Positions 51,275 to 59,866 of a stretch of 64,000 nucleotides of DNA are shown in pieces. The notes under the pieces were generated by a model. That model was not told the origin of the DNA. It saw nothing but the letters and a program-made list of their open reading frames with translations, and did no database searches. Position numbers and translations under genes: made by a program. The stretch lies in NCBI RefSeq assembly GCF_014199335.1, contig NZ_JACIJI010000002.1, positions 496,001 through 560,000 of the forward strand. Reading direction: 5' to 3'. The stretch's first letter is position 1; every line of letters begins with the position of its first letter. The DNA comes from Stakelama sediminis (GTDB lineage: Bacteria; Pseudomonadota; Alphaproteobacteria; Sphingomonadales; Sphingomonadaceae).

Positions 51275-53059
51275 TCAGCGCACCCCAAGCGCCAGCGCGT
51301 CCGGTCGCCTTGTATCCGCAGCGCCCAGAAATTTATCGCCGTCGATCATGATCGACTGGGTGCTGCCCATCGTCTTGGACGGCACCACACGATGACCCTT
51401 TTCCTCCAGCAGGCGGGCGATATCGGGCGAGAATCCGGCTTCCATTTCCAGCGGCCCGTCACCACCATATTGGTTAATGCGCGGACGTTCGGCCGCCTCG
51501 GCAATGTTAAGGTGATGGTCGATCACGTTCGACAGCATCTGCACCATCGTCGCGATGATCGTTCCGCCGCCCGGCGTACCCGACACGATCCAGGGCTTAT
51601 CCTGCCTGAACACGATCAGCGGCGTGATGGTGGAGCCGACCCGCTTGCCGGGCATCACTTCCATCGCCTTGTATACCGCCGCCCGCTTACCCCAGGCAAG
51701 ATTCCCCAGCGAGTTGTTGAGCAGGAACCCCGTTCCCGGTGCGACCACATGCGCGCCATAAGAAGAACTGAGCGTATAGGTGGTGGAGACGACATCCCCC
51801 TCGGCATCGGCAACCGAAATATGCGTCGTGTCCTTGCCCTCGAACGGATAGGGATCGCCCTTCGGCATCGTCTTACCGCTCAGCGAAGTATCGGGTTTGA
51901 TCAGCGCCGCGCGTTTGGCCGCATACGCCTTGCTCGTCAGCCCTTTGACGGGTGTGTTCCAGTCCGGCCCGCCGCCGACCAGCCGCCGGTCGGACGATAC
52001 GATCTTCATCGTCTCGGCCAATACATGCAGGTCCGCGACACTGCCCCAGCCCATTTTCGCGACGGGGAAGTTTTCCAGAATATTCATCGCCTCGGCAACG
52101 CTGACACCCGACGCGGTGGGCGGCTGATAGGCAATGCGATAGCCGCGATAGGTGGACCAGATCGGCGGCGTGACGTCGGCATGATAGGAATCGAGATCCT
52201 GCTGGTCGATAATACCGCCATTGGCTTTCATCGCGGCAACCAGCTTCTGCGCCACCCAGCCCTTGTAAAAACCGTCACGGCCATGATCGCGGATCGCGGT
52301 CAGCGTGCGCGCCAGATCCGGCTGACGAAACAGGTCCCCCGGCTTGTACGGGGTGCTGTCGGGTTTCAGATAGGCCGCCCGCGCGCCGGGGTCTTTTGCG
52401 AGCGTCTTTGCCTCCTGAGCGGTGGCATCGGCCTCTGCATCGCTCAGAATTACACCCTTAGTGGCCAAGTCGATCGCAGGCTGCACGACGTCTTTCCACG
52501 GCAGCTTTCCGAAGCGGTGATGCGCGGCCCACAGACCGGCCACCGTACCGGGCACCGCGACGCCCTTGAACGACCAGCTTTTTGCATGGTCGAACGACCC
52601 GTCGGGTTTCAGCAACAGTGTCGGCGTCACCTTATGCGGGGCAATGCCGTAAAAGTTGATCGCCACCGTCTTTCCCGGCTGGCCGTCGTGCGGCGCCATA
52701 TGAATCAGCATGAAGCCGCCGCCGCCCAGATTACCGGCTCGCGCCAGAGTAACCGCTTCGGCAAAAGCGGTTGCAACCGCTGCATCGACGGCATTGCCGC
52801 CCTTGCGCAGGATCGCCACCCCTACCTTCGCACCATAGCCGTTCTGGCTGACCACCATGCCGTCACGCCCGATGACCGGATGATGGATGGAGCCGTAGCC
52901 GACAATATCCCCGCCGGTTTTGGCATAGGCCGGAGACTTTGCCGCGGTTGCGGTTTCGGCCGCCTGCTTCGCCGCAAGCGGCGGAGCGAGGAGCGCCGCC
53001 GCCGCGACTGCGGCGGCGGCATGGCAGGCCATGGTACGGATGGGGAGTTTGAGGAGCAT
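51275..53059 (-). CDS. Gamma-glutamyltransferase-family Ntn hydrolase, atypical pocket
   Basis: A 594-residue exported precursor of the GGT family, which self-cleaves before a catalytic threonine. The processing site is DTTHISVAD with Thr411. GNLGGGGFM, PGTVAG and the late SPDIARLLEEKGH and GSTQSIM blocks confirm the family. By eye against E. coli GGT, several residues that grip the gamma-glutamyl alpha-carboxylate and amino groups are changed: Arg114 to Tyr137, Asn411 to Ser, Gln430 to Ser450, Asp433 to Asn453. Substrate may thus be non-classical. The ATG 53057-53059 (AAGGAA upstream) starts a long Ala-rich signal peptide. It lies 13 bases after the receptor gene. Confidence 0.92.
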   Translation of the reverse strand: MLLKLPIRTMACHAAAAVAAAALLAPPLAAKQAAETATAAKSPAYAKTGGDIVGYGSIHHPVIGRDGMVVSQNGYGAKVGVAILRKGGNAVDAAVATAFAEAVTLARAGNLGGGGFMLIHMAPHDGQPGKTVAINFYGIAPHKVTPTLLLKPDGSFDHAKSWSFKGVAVPGTVAGLWAAHHRFGKLPWKDVVQPAIDLATKGVILSDAEADATAQEAKTLAKDPGARAAYLKPDSTPYKPGDLFRQPDLARTLTAIRDHGRDGFYKGWVAQKLVAAMKANGGIIDQQDLDSYHADVTPPIWSTYRGYRIAYQPPTASGVSVAEAMNILENFPVAKMGWGSVADLHVLAETMKIVSSDRRLVGGGPDWNTPVKGLTSKAYAAKRAALIKPDTSLSGKTMPKGDPYPFEGKDTTHISVADAEGDVVSTTYTLSSSYGAHVVAPGTGFLLNNSLGNLAWGKRAAVYKAMEVMPGKRVGSTITPLIVFRQDKPWIVSGTPGGGTIIATMVQMLSNVIDHHLNIAEAAERPRINQYGGDGPLEMEAGFSPDIARLLEEKGHRVVPSKTMGSTQSIMIDGDKFLGAADTRRPDALALGVR

Positions 53060-53072
53060 GGCCGCCATTTCC

Positions 53073-56000
53073 TTACAGCGTCGCGCGGACGTTGACGTAC
53101 AGATAGCGCCCATAAGGGTTGTAAAGCGCCGCCTCATAGCCGTTCGAACTCAACGGTGGGGCCACATCGAACAGATTGCGTGCGCCGATCCGCAGGCGAT
53201 ACTGGTGCGACCCCTTCGCCCCGATGGTGACTTGCCCGTAGAGATTGACGGTCGTGCGTCCGCTGACGAGCCAGGGATTGCCGTCATCGTCAATCAGACC
53301 GGTATCGTCGACGGAGCTGGTATATTGGGTATACCCACCCACCTGGAACTGCTTGAGGCTCCAGGTCAGACTACCCGACAGTTTCCATTCCGGTTTACCG
53401 TTCTGACGCAGCAAATCGCCGCCGCCGCTGATATAGATAGACGGATCGATGTCTCCTGCATTCTGCGCTGACATCAATGCCGAAATATCGGGCGAAGGCG
53501 ACAGATAGAATTTACCCAGATGCGCGGCATTTAAGTTCAGCGTGAAGTCGCCTGCGCCGGTATCGCGCACGCTCCAGATCAGGCCCAGGTCGATGCCTTC
53601 CGCCGTCTGCGGCAACAGGTTGCGATAGGCGTCCTTGACGTACAGGATCTCACCAACGGGATCGATTCCGGTCCCTGCAAATTCGGCGATATCGTCAGCA
53701 GTCGGCGTGGCACGCACGACATCGGGATCGCTGCTGCCCTGCGTACGCAACAGATAGTCCTTGATGATCGAATTGGAGTCGCCGAAGATTCCGACCATAC
53801 CTTCCTGATGCACATGCCAGTAATCGGCAGTGATCGTCAGTTGGCCGAACCGGGACGGAATGAATTTGGGTTGCAGAACCACGCCCACCGTCCAGGATTT
53901 TGATGTCTCAGGCTTCAGGTCGGGATTGCCTGAGCGCTGAGAAATCACCGCTTGGGTTTCGCTGCAATCGTTAAAGCTTGAAATCCTCCCGGCGATCAGG
54001 TCCGCCTCGCACCGGATATAGTCGGTGCGCGTATTGGAACGCGTCACGACGGTTGCGTTGACCTGCTCCAGATTCGGTGCCTTGAACCCTTCGGAATAGG
54101 AACCGCGAATGCGCAAGCCGTCGACAATGTCCCAGGCGCCGGCGATTTTCGGCTTCGCCACCGACCCTGCGTCGCTGTAATGCTCAAACCGGCCCGCAAG
54201 CTGTAACTCGACATTATAGGCCAGCGGCACGTGCATGTCGGGGGAAATGACCGGAATGGCCAGTTCGGCATATGCCGACTCTACCGTGCGCCGCCCGAAG
54301 ACGTCGGGTGACGGACTGGTGCCGACAATATCGCTGCCATAGGTTTCGCCGGTCACGGAATCGGTAAAGGTGATCGTGCCGTCCGCACGCGGATCGCGAT
54401 CGTCGCTCTGTGTTTCGCGACGCACCTCCGCACCGATCGCAATGCCCAGATCGCCACCGGGTAGATGGATCAGATCGGGCCGCGACGCCTTGATATCCCA
54501 AGACGCCAGTGTCGATTTGTCAATGCGATTGGCGTAAACCTTCATCGCATCGATGGTGGCCTGATTGCTCTTGGTCGTGTCGCCGATACTGGGATTTTCC
54601 AGATTGCCGCCATTGAACGGATCATAGGCATCCGGCGTCGACAGCGCCAACGCCTGCTGGACCAGCGTTGCGCTGAGTGCGGTCGTCCGATCGTGCACGC
54701 GCGCTTCCGAATAGAGCGCGGCGGATTCGAACTTGAATCCGGCCATATGCCAGCGGATGCCGCCGACCAGCCGGTATTCGCTGTTCGTCACCTCCACCAG
54801 GTTGGGGCCGGTATCGGAAAAATCATAGCGCTTCAGCGTGACCGGAAGCCCTTCGTCGGGCACATTGGTCAGCCCCGGCAGACGATTGGGATTGGGCGAA
54901 CCGTCCGGCAGGGTTACCGCACCGAACGGGTTGTAATAGTTGCTTGCCGGGACCGTGATCGGGATCGAGCTGAGATTATAGGTGGCGTACTGCCAGCTTC
55001 GCGTCTTGGCGAGATAAAGCCCGCCCTCTCCGAACAACACAACGTCCGGTGCGATTTCGTAATGCGCGGTCGCGTACAGATTTCCGCGATCGGTTTCCGG
55101 CATGATCGTCTCATTGGACGATGCCGTACGATCATAGCGCAAATTGCGATCAACAGTTGAGGTGGCGGCCGAACCTGAACCGATACAGATCCCATTCGGC
55201 AGGGTGGCACTGCAATCGGGATTTGTCTGTGGCTGAATGTGGAACAGCCCCGAAGAAGAGGTAATCCGCGTGCCGTTCTGATAAACGCCGCCACTGGCAC
55301 CCACGACCCCGAAATAACCCCAGGGCGTGGTCGTCGACCGTCCGTCGAGCGACGTCGACCCGTCGAAACGCGTGCCCGCAAACAGATCGCGCTTGTCGTC
55401 CGACGCCGTATAATACTGGTCCTCCGCGCGCAGCATTGAACGATGCGTATAGTCAGCAAAGACCGTGACGTTGCCCGCACCATTGGCGAACGATGTCCCG
55501 GCAATGCCGTTCGCACTGAATTCGTGCAGGCCGGTACCTTCAGCCAGACCGTACTGGGCGCTTACGCTGGCACCCTGATAGTCCTTTTGCAGCACGACGT
55601 TGACCACACCGGCAACTGCATCCGATCCGTAAATCGCCGCCGCACCGTCGCGCAACACTTCCAGCCGCTGGATACCCGCGACCGGAATGGCGTTGGCATT
55701 ATAGGTCAGCACCGGAACAAGCTGGTCGTTGGCGCGGCTGGTGGGATGGTGGACCACTCGGCGGCCGTCGATCAGCAGCAGTGTATTGCCGACACCCAGA
55801 TTGCGCAGGTTGATCGAGCCGACATCGCCACGCGCCGCGTTTGAGCTTTGGGGCAGATAGGCGGAGTTGAACGAGACATCGCCAAGCTGCGGGATCGACC
55901 GCAACAGTTCGTCGCCCGACACCGCGCCGGTTGCGGCAATCTGGTTACTGTTGAGAACCGTTACGGGCAGCGCCTCGGCTACCTTACTACCCTGAATCTG

Positions 56001-56480
56001 CGTGCCTACGACGACGATATCGCTCTTGCCTTCATCAGCCGAAGGAACAGATGCAGGCGCGCTTTGCGGTACCGTGGTAGCAGTACCCGTTTGCCCGCCT
56101 TCCTTCGCGGCCGAGGATGCCACCGCCGCGCTGTAATCAATGGCGGTCATATGGGCGTTACGCCGTCCGGCGCGGACAATCCGCACGGCATCGGGAGCAG
56201 TATAGCGATAGGTGTACCCGCTTCCCGAAAGCACGACGTCCAGCATTTCGCGCGCGGTATATTTGCCCGACAGTTCAGGCGCGCGCAGGCGGGTGATGGC
56301 GCTGTCGGTAAAGATCAGTTGCAATCCGGTGGAACGTGAAATCTGAAACAGCGCCGCACTGAGCGGTTGCGCGGGCAAATCAATCTGGATGCGTTGCTGT
56401 GCAATCGGCGTCGGACTCGTTTGAGCAAAAACGGGCGTGGCAATCAGGCAGGCAGCACCTGCCAGCAGCATGGTCTTCAT
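53073..56480 (-). CDS. STN-domain TonB-dependent outer-membrane receptor (transducer type)
   Basis: An 1135-residue outer-membrane receptor. Signal peptide to PVFA-Q (about residue 20), then a secretin/TonB short N-terminal (STN) domain (about 30-105; IDLPAQPLSAALFQIS, TGLQLIFT). That domain normally contacts a FecR-type anti-sigma factor to signal ligand binding. A linker, TonB box-like DIVVVGTQ, plug domain (LLRSIPQLG, INLRNLGVGNTLLLIDGRR, VLRDGAAAIYGSDAVAGVVN) and a 22-strand-type barrel ending in VRATL follow. ATG 56478-56480 has GGGGGGA upstream. First gene of the operon with the GGT-like and M28 peptidases and divergent from fecI-fecR, which points to ligand-induced autoregulation. Confidence 0.95.
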   Translation of the reverse strand: MKTMLLAGAACLIATPVFAQTSPTPIAQQRIQIDLPAQPLSAALFQISRSTGLQLIFTDSAITRLRAPELSGKYTAREMLDVVLSGSGYTYRYTAPDAVRIVRAGRRNAHMTAIDYSAAVASSAAKEGGQTGTATTVPQSAPASVPSADEGKSDIVVVGTQIQGSKVAEALPVTVLNSNQIAATGAVSGDELLRSIPQLGDVSFNSAYLPQSSNAARGDVGSINLRNLGVGNTLLLIDGRRVVHHPTSRANDQLVPVLTYNANAIPVAGIQRLEVLRDGAAAIYGSDAVAGVVNVVLQKDYQGASVSAQYGLAEGTGLHEFSANGIAGTSFANGAGNVTVFADYTHRSMLRAEDQYYTASDDKRDLFAGTRFDGSTSLDGRSTTTPWGYFGVVGASGGVYQNGTRITSSSGLFHIQPQTNPDCSATLPNGICIGSGSAATSTVDRNLRYDRTASSNETIMPETDRGNLYATAHYEIAPDVVLFGEGGLYLAKTRSWQYATYNLSSIPITVPASNYYNPFGAVTLPDGSPNPNRLPGLTNVPDEGLPVTLKRYDFSDTGPNLVEVTNSEYRLVGGIRWHMAGFKFESAALYSEARVHDRTTALSATLVQQALALSTPDAYDPFNGGNLENPSIGDTTKSNQATIDAMKVYANRIDKSTLASWDIKASRPDLIHLPGGDLGIAIGAEVRRETQSDDRDPRADGTITFTDSVTGETYGSDIVGTSPSPDVFGRRTVESAYAELAIPVISPDMHVPLAYNVELQLAGRFEHYSDAGSVAKPKIAGAWDIVDGLRIRGSYSEGFKAPNLEQVNATVVTRSNTRTDYIRCEADLIAGRISSFNDCSETQAVISQRSGNPDLKPETSKSWTVGVVLQPKFIPSRFGQLTITADYWHVHQEGMVGIFGDSNSIIKDYLLRTQGSSDPDVVRATPTADDIAEFAGTGIDPVGEILYVKDAYRNLLPQTAEGIDLGLIWSVRDTGAGDFTLNLNAAHLGKFYLSPSPDISALMSAQNAGDIDPSIYISGGGDLLRQNGKPEWKLSGSLTWSLKQFQVGGYTQYTSSVDDTGLIDDDGNPWLVSGRTTVNLYGQVTIGAKGSHQYRLRIGARNLFDVAPPLSSNGYEAALYNPYGRYLYVNVRATL

Positions 56481-56533
56481 CGTCAAGGTCCCCCCTTTGA
56501 GACGGTTGGCCGATTTCCGGCCTTGCACTTCGA

Positions 56534-56549
56534 TGACGCTACGCCGTCA
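56534..56549. promoter_or_regulatory. Palindromic site 1 (TGACG-N6-CGTCA), receptor side
   Basis: TGACGCTACGCCGTCA is a perfect inverted repeat of TGACG with a six-base centre. It lies 53 bases upstream of the receptor start. The same half-sites and the first four spacer bases (CTAC) recur upstream of fecI, so it is likely a protein-binding site controlling the divergent pair. Confidence 0.55.
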
Positions 56550-56590
56550 AAAAAACGAACCCGCAATGTCGAAAAAATGTAATTTTTTTC

Positions 56591-56602
56591 CATGCGCGCA
56601 TG
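56591..56602. promoter_or_regulatory. Palindrome in the A/T-rich core of the divergent promoter region
   Basis: CATGCGCGCATG is a perfect 12-base palindrome. It follows an A/T-rich stretch (about 56570-56590) that stands out in this GC-rich window and probably contains the core promoter of one or both operons. Role unknown. Confidence 0.35.
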
Positions 56603-56629
56603 AATCAATGGACATTATGTTCGCATTTG

Positions 56630-56656
56630 TGACGCTACAACGTCATAGGATTGACG
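56630..56656. promoter_or_regulatory. Palindromic site 2, three half-sites, sigma-factor side
   Basis: TGACG (56630-56634), CGTCA (56641-56645) and TGACG (56652-56656) alternate in orientation with starts exactly 11 bases apart. The first pair reads TGACGCTACAACGTCA, matching site 1 in 14 of 16 bases. It ends about 25 bases upstream of the fecI ATG, so it overlaps the leader or promoter. Confidence 0.55.
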
Positions 56657-56681
56657 GATACCTGCGGGGGCGAAAGGGAAT

Positions 56682-57215
56682 ATGCACAGGCGGTTTGCTC
56701 ATGTACCCATCGGCGATGCCGATACGGACGAGCAGATCAAGCTCTATCTCTCCGCATTGCGTAAATTCGTGACGCGTCGTATCGGCGACCATGATCTGGT
56801 CGAAGACCTTGTGCAGGAATCCTATCTGCGCCTTCTGGCCCGTAATCGCGATAATCCGGTACTGGAGCCGCAAGCCTATCTTTTCCGCATCGCCAGTAAC
56901 CTGCTTGCCGATCTGCATCGCGGCGCGAAGCGAGCGCCGACTACAGACTGCGACCCGGAAAATGAGATTCCGGTACGTCCGACCCAGGAGGATGCGCGCA
57001 GTCGCGCCGACCTGCAACACATGTTCGAAGCCGCGCTGGCGGAATTGTCCCCGAAATGCCGCGCAGTATTTCTCATGCGCCGGTTCGACGATCTCGACAC
57101 CGGCGCCGTTGCGACCCGGCTCGGCATCAGCCACCGCATGGTGCAAAAATATATGACGGCGGCGATGACGCATCTATATGCGCGGCTCGGTCACCACCGT
57201 GGAGGTGAGCAGTGA
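56682..57215 (+). CDS. FecI-type ECF RNA polymerase sigma factor
   Basis: A 177-residue sigma factor with region 2 (LRKFVTRRIGDHDLVEDLVQ, LLARNRDNP, PQAYLFRIASNLLAD) and region 4 (ELSPKCRAVFLMRRF, VATRLGISHRMVQKYM). FecI-type factors are held by a membrane FecR protein until an outer-membrane receptor with an STN domain signals ligand binding. The partner genes are all here: fecR overlaps downstream and the STN receptor diverges. The ATG follows AAGGGA. The target promoter is probably that of the receptor operon. Confidence 0.93.
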   Translation: MHRRFAHVPIGDADTDEQIKLYLSALRKFVTRRIGDHDLVEDLVQESYLRLLARNRDNPVLEPQAYLFRIASNLLADLHRGAKRAPTTDCDPENEIPVRPTQEDARSRADLQHMFEAALAELSPKCRAVFLMRRFDDLDTGAVATRLGISHRMVQKYMTAAMTHLYARLGHHRGGEQ

Positions 57216-58228
57216 CCGACAAGCACGATCTGGGTGCGAAGGCACAAGTGACGTTCGAACGCATGTTCGATGCACGAACGGAATCGGTTTCCGCGGCCGA
57301 CCGGGAAGAGGCGGAAGCCTTCTGGAACTGGCTGGGTGAGTTCGAACGCCCCGCAGACAGTGCGGCGGAGCCTGACCGCCGCATTCTGCGGTGGCCGCAG
57401 CCCTATGTCTTCGGGCTGGCGGCGGCAGCGATTGCGGCGTGCCTGATGCTGGCCTTCACCTGGGACTGGCTGCCCTTGCACGCCAACCGGTCGGCGCAGG
57501 CACCCGTCGTCTTCGCGTCGGGGAACGCCCAGCAACGTGTCATCGACATGCCTGATGGCTCGGTCGTTACGCTGGCCGCCGACAGCCGGGTCGACATTCG
57601 CTATACCAAGGCGCATCGCCGCGTCCGGCTGGTGCGTGGGGAAGCCCTGTTCAAGGTCGCGCACAACAAGCAACGTCCCTTCATCGTCAGTGCCGCCGGC
57701 GGATCAGTCACCGCAGTGGGCACGGCGTTCGACGTCCGGCTGGACCACCCATCCAAAGCGCAGGTCACGGTCGTCGAAGGCGTGGTCAAGGTCGCCGTCG
57801 CCTCTCGTAATTCGGAAAGCGACAGCAACCTTTCCCGATTGGCGCGCAAGGGGCAGCAGGTTGATTTCGGCCTCGACAAGACAGCCCGGGACACGCAGGC
57901 AGCGTTCATAACGGCGCGTCAGAACGCCAATATCGACCTGACGACCGCCTGGACACGCGGAATGCTGTATTTCAATGGCGAGCCGCTTTCTCAGGTGATC
58001 GACACGGTCAACCGCTATACGGATCAGAAGGTCGTGCTGGCCGATCCGGCAAAGGCGAATATGCCCATTTACGGGCTGATTACGCAGGGCGATACCAGCG
58101 CGCTCAAGAACCTGGTCGCGCAACCGAATATCATCAGGACCGATACCGCAACGCAAACCGGTCAACGCCGTCAAACGGCAGAAAGCGGTTCAGGCCCGCA
58201 GCAACAGGACGGCGATACGGCTCCCTGA
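57212..58228 (+). CDS. FecR-family transmembrane anti-sigma factor
   Basis: A 338-residue single-pass inner-membrane protein. The cytosolic N-terminal region is about 1-68 (DREEAEAFWNWLGEF, the sigma-binding FecR_N type). One transmembrane helix follows at about 70-90 (VFGLAAAAIAACLMLAF). The periplasmic FecR domain is about 100-235 (MPDGSVVTLAADSRVDIRY, VRLVRGEALFKV, VGTAFDVRL), with a C-terminal segment (about 255-310; MLYFNGEPLSQVIDTVNRY) that should meet the receptor STN domain. GTG start overlaps the sigma factor stop (GTGA). A Gln/Thr-rich tail ends it. Confidence 0.93.
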   Translation: MTDKHDLGAKAQVTFERMFDARTESVSAADREEAEAFWNWLGEFERPADSAAEPDRRILRWPQPYVFGLAAAAIAACLMLAFTWDWLPLHANRSAQAPVVFASGNAQQRVIDMPDGSVVTLAADSRVDIRYTKAHRRVRLVRGEALFKVAHNKQRPFIVSAAGGSVTAVGTAFDVRLDHPSKAQVTVVEGVVKVAVASRNSESDSNLSRLARKGQQVDFGLDKTARDTQAAFITARQNANIDLTTAWTRGMLYFNGEPLSQVIDTVNRYTDQKVVLADPAKANMPIYGLITQGDTSALKNLVAQPNIIRTDTATQTGQRRQTAESGSGPQQQDGDTAP

Positions 58229-58254
58229 CGTGAATTGTGTAACGCTCCCGGTAT

Positions 58255-59847
58255 TCAGACTGTCTCCAGCCTGAAATCGCGATACTGCTTGCGAATTTCC
58301 GTCTTGAGCAGCTTGCCGGTCGCGGTATGCGGCAATGCGTCGACGAACAGAATTGCATCGGGCAACCACCATTTCGCGACATGTTGCGCCAGATGATCGC
58401 GAATAGCGTCCTCGCCCACCTTGCTGTCCGGCTTTCGCACCACCAGCAGCACCGGGCGTTCATCCCATTTGGGGTGCCTGACCCCGATAGCCGCCGCTTC
58501 GGCTACGCCCGGACAACCGACCGCGGCGTTTTCCAGTTCGACCGAGCTGATCCATTCGCCGCCCGATTTGATGACGTCCTTCGACCGGTCAGTGATCTGC
58601 ATCGTGCCGTCGGGATGCAGGATCGCTACGTCCCCAGTATCGAACCAGCCATCCAAGGTCAGCGCGTCCCCCTCTTCCCTGAAATAGCGCTGCATGACCC
58701 ATGGTCCACGCACCTGAAGCCGCCCGGACTGCTCACCGTCACGCGGTAAAATCACACCATCGTCATCGACGATCCGCATCTCGATCCCAAACGGCACCCG
58801 GCCCTGCCGTACGACCAGATCGACCTGCTCGTCAAAAGACATATCCTCCCATCCGGGCGGCAGCGCGCCAATGGTCCCGATGGGGGAGGTTTCGGTCATT
58901 CCCCAGGCATGGTTGACGCGAATGCCCATCTTCATGATCCGCTCAATCATGAAGCGCGGCGCCGCCGAGCCGCCAATCGTCACGACCTGAAGGTGCTCAG
59001 GCTGTTTGCCGGTGGCGTCGATATGCTGGAACATCGCCAGCCATACCGTCGGCACCCCTGCGCTGTGCGTTACCTTTTCCCGGTTCATGAGGTCGCAAAG
59101 CACGCCCGCATCATTCACGGCGGAAAACACGAACTTACACCCGACCGCAGCGCCCGCGAACGGCAGGCCCCAGCATACCGCATGGAACATCGGCACGATG
59201 GGCAGTGCAACCGATCGGCTCGCCAGTTCGAATACATCCGGCTGCACCTCCGCCATCGCATGGATCAGCGTCGAGCGGTGGCTGTAGAGGACGCCCTTGG
59301 GATTGCCGGTCGTACCGCTGGTATAGCACAGCAGACAGGCCTTCTGCTCGTCCCCCTCAACCCAGCGATAATCGCCATCCTCGCGTCCGATCACCGCCTC
59401 GAACCCGTCGGGACCAAGGTCGTCAAAACAGATGCAGTGCGTAATCGTCGTCCATTGGTCGCGCAGTCGCTCGACCACGGGCTCGAACATCTTGTCATAG
59501 AGCAGCACGCGATCCTCGGCATGATTGCCGATATAGACAAGCTGATCATCGAACAGGCGCGGGTTGATCGTGTGCACCACGCCACCCATGCCGATCACTC
59601 CGTACCAGGCGACCAGATGCCGGTGGTGATTCATCGCCAGCGTCGCCACCCGGTCGCCGGGTTTCACACCCATTCGTTCGAGTGCCTGCGCCAGCCTTCG
59701 GGCGTCCCTATGCACGCCTGCCCAGTCAGTTCGCGTCTCGCTACCGTCCGCCCAGCGGCTGACGATTTCCCGTCGGCCATGCTCGCGCGCGGCGTGATCG
59801 ATCAGCCGCGGTACGCGAAGGCCGAACTCCTGCATTTGTCCAAGCAT
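58255..59847 (-). CDS. Acyl-CoA synthetase (AMP-dependent ligase, fatty-acid type)
   Basis: A 530-residue ANL-superfamily ligase that activates a carboxylic acid, probably a medium- or long-chain fatty acid, as acyl-AMP and then acyl-CoA. It shows the P-loop [16 protein letters not shown], the A5-type [11 protein letters not shown], the [12 protein letters not shown] hinge region, [15 protein letters not shown] and the C-terminal catalytic Lys in [12 protein letters not shown]. Chain length cannot be set from sequence. ATG 59845-59847 after GGAGAGG. It lies 19 bases downstream of dnaE and may be read from the same transcript. Confidence 0.92.
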   Translation of the reverse strand: MLGQMQEFGLRVPRLIDHAAREHGRREIVSRWADGSETRTDWAGVHRDARRLAQALERMGVKPGDRVATLAMNHHRHLVAWYGVIGMGGVVHTINPRLFDDQLVYIGNHAEDRVLLYDKMFEPVVERLRDQWTTITHCICFDDLGPDGFEAVIGREDGDYRWVEGDEQKACLLCYTSGTTGNPKGVLYSHRSTLIHAMAEVQPDVFELASRSVALPIVPMFHAVCWGLPFAGAAVGCKFVFSAVNDAGVLCDLMNREKVTHSAGVPTVWLAMFQHIDATGKQPEHLQVVTIGGSAAPRFMIERIMKMGIRVNHAWGMTETSPIGTIGALPPGWEDMSFDEQVDLVVRQGRVPFGIEMRIVDDDGVILPRDGEQSGRLQVRGPWVMQRYFREEGDALTLDGWFDTGDVAILHPDGTMQITDRSKDVIKSGGEWISSVELENAAVGCPGVAEAAAIGVRHPKWDERPVLLVVRKPDSKVGEDAIRDHLAQHVAKWWLPDAILFVDALPHTATGKLLKTEIRKQYRDFRLETV

Positions 59848-59866
59848 CGCATCCTCTCCATGCCGG

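Noticed and set aside
51392-53095. Long plus-strand frame opposite the GGT-like gene
   Set aside because: Shadow of a well-supported gene; composition lacks protein-like hydrophobic patterning.
53073-58228. FecI/FecR plus TonB receptor as part of a lasso-peptide cluster, as seen in some sphingomonads
   Set aside because: No precursor peptide, no B/C maturation enzymes and no S9-type isopeptidase in the surroundings; the partners are GGT- and M28-type enzymes.
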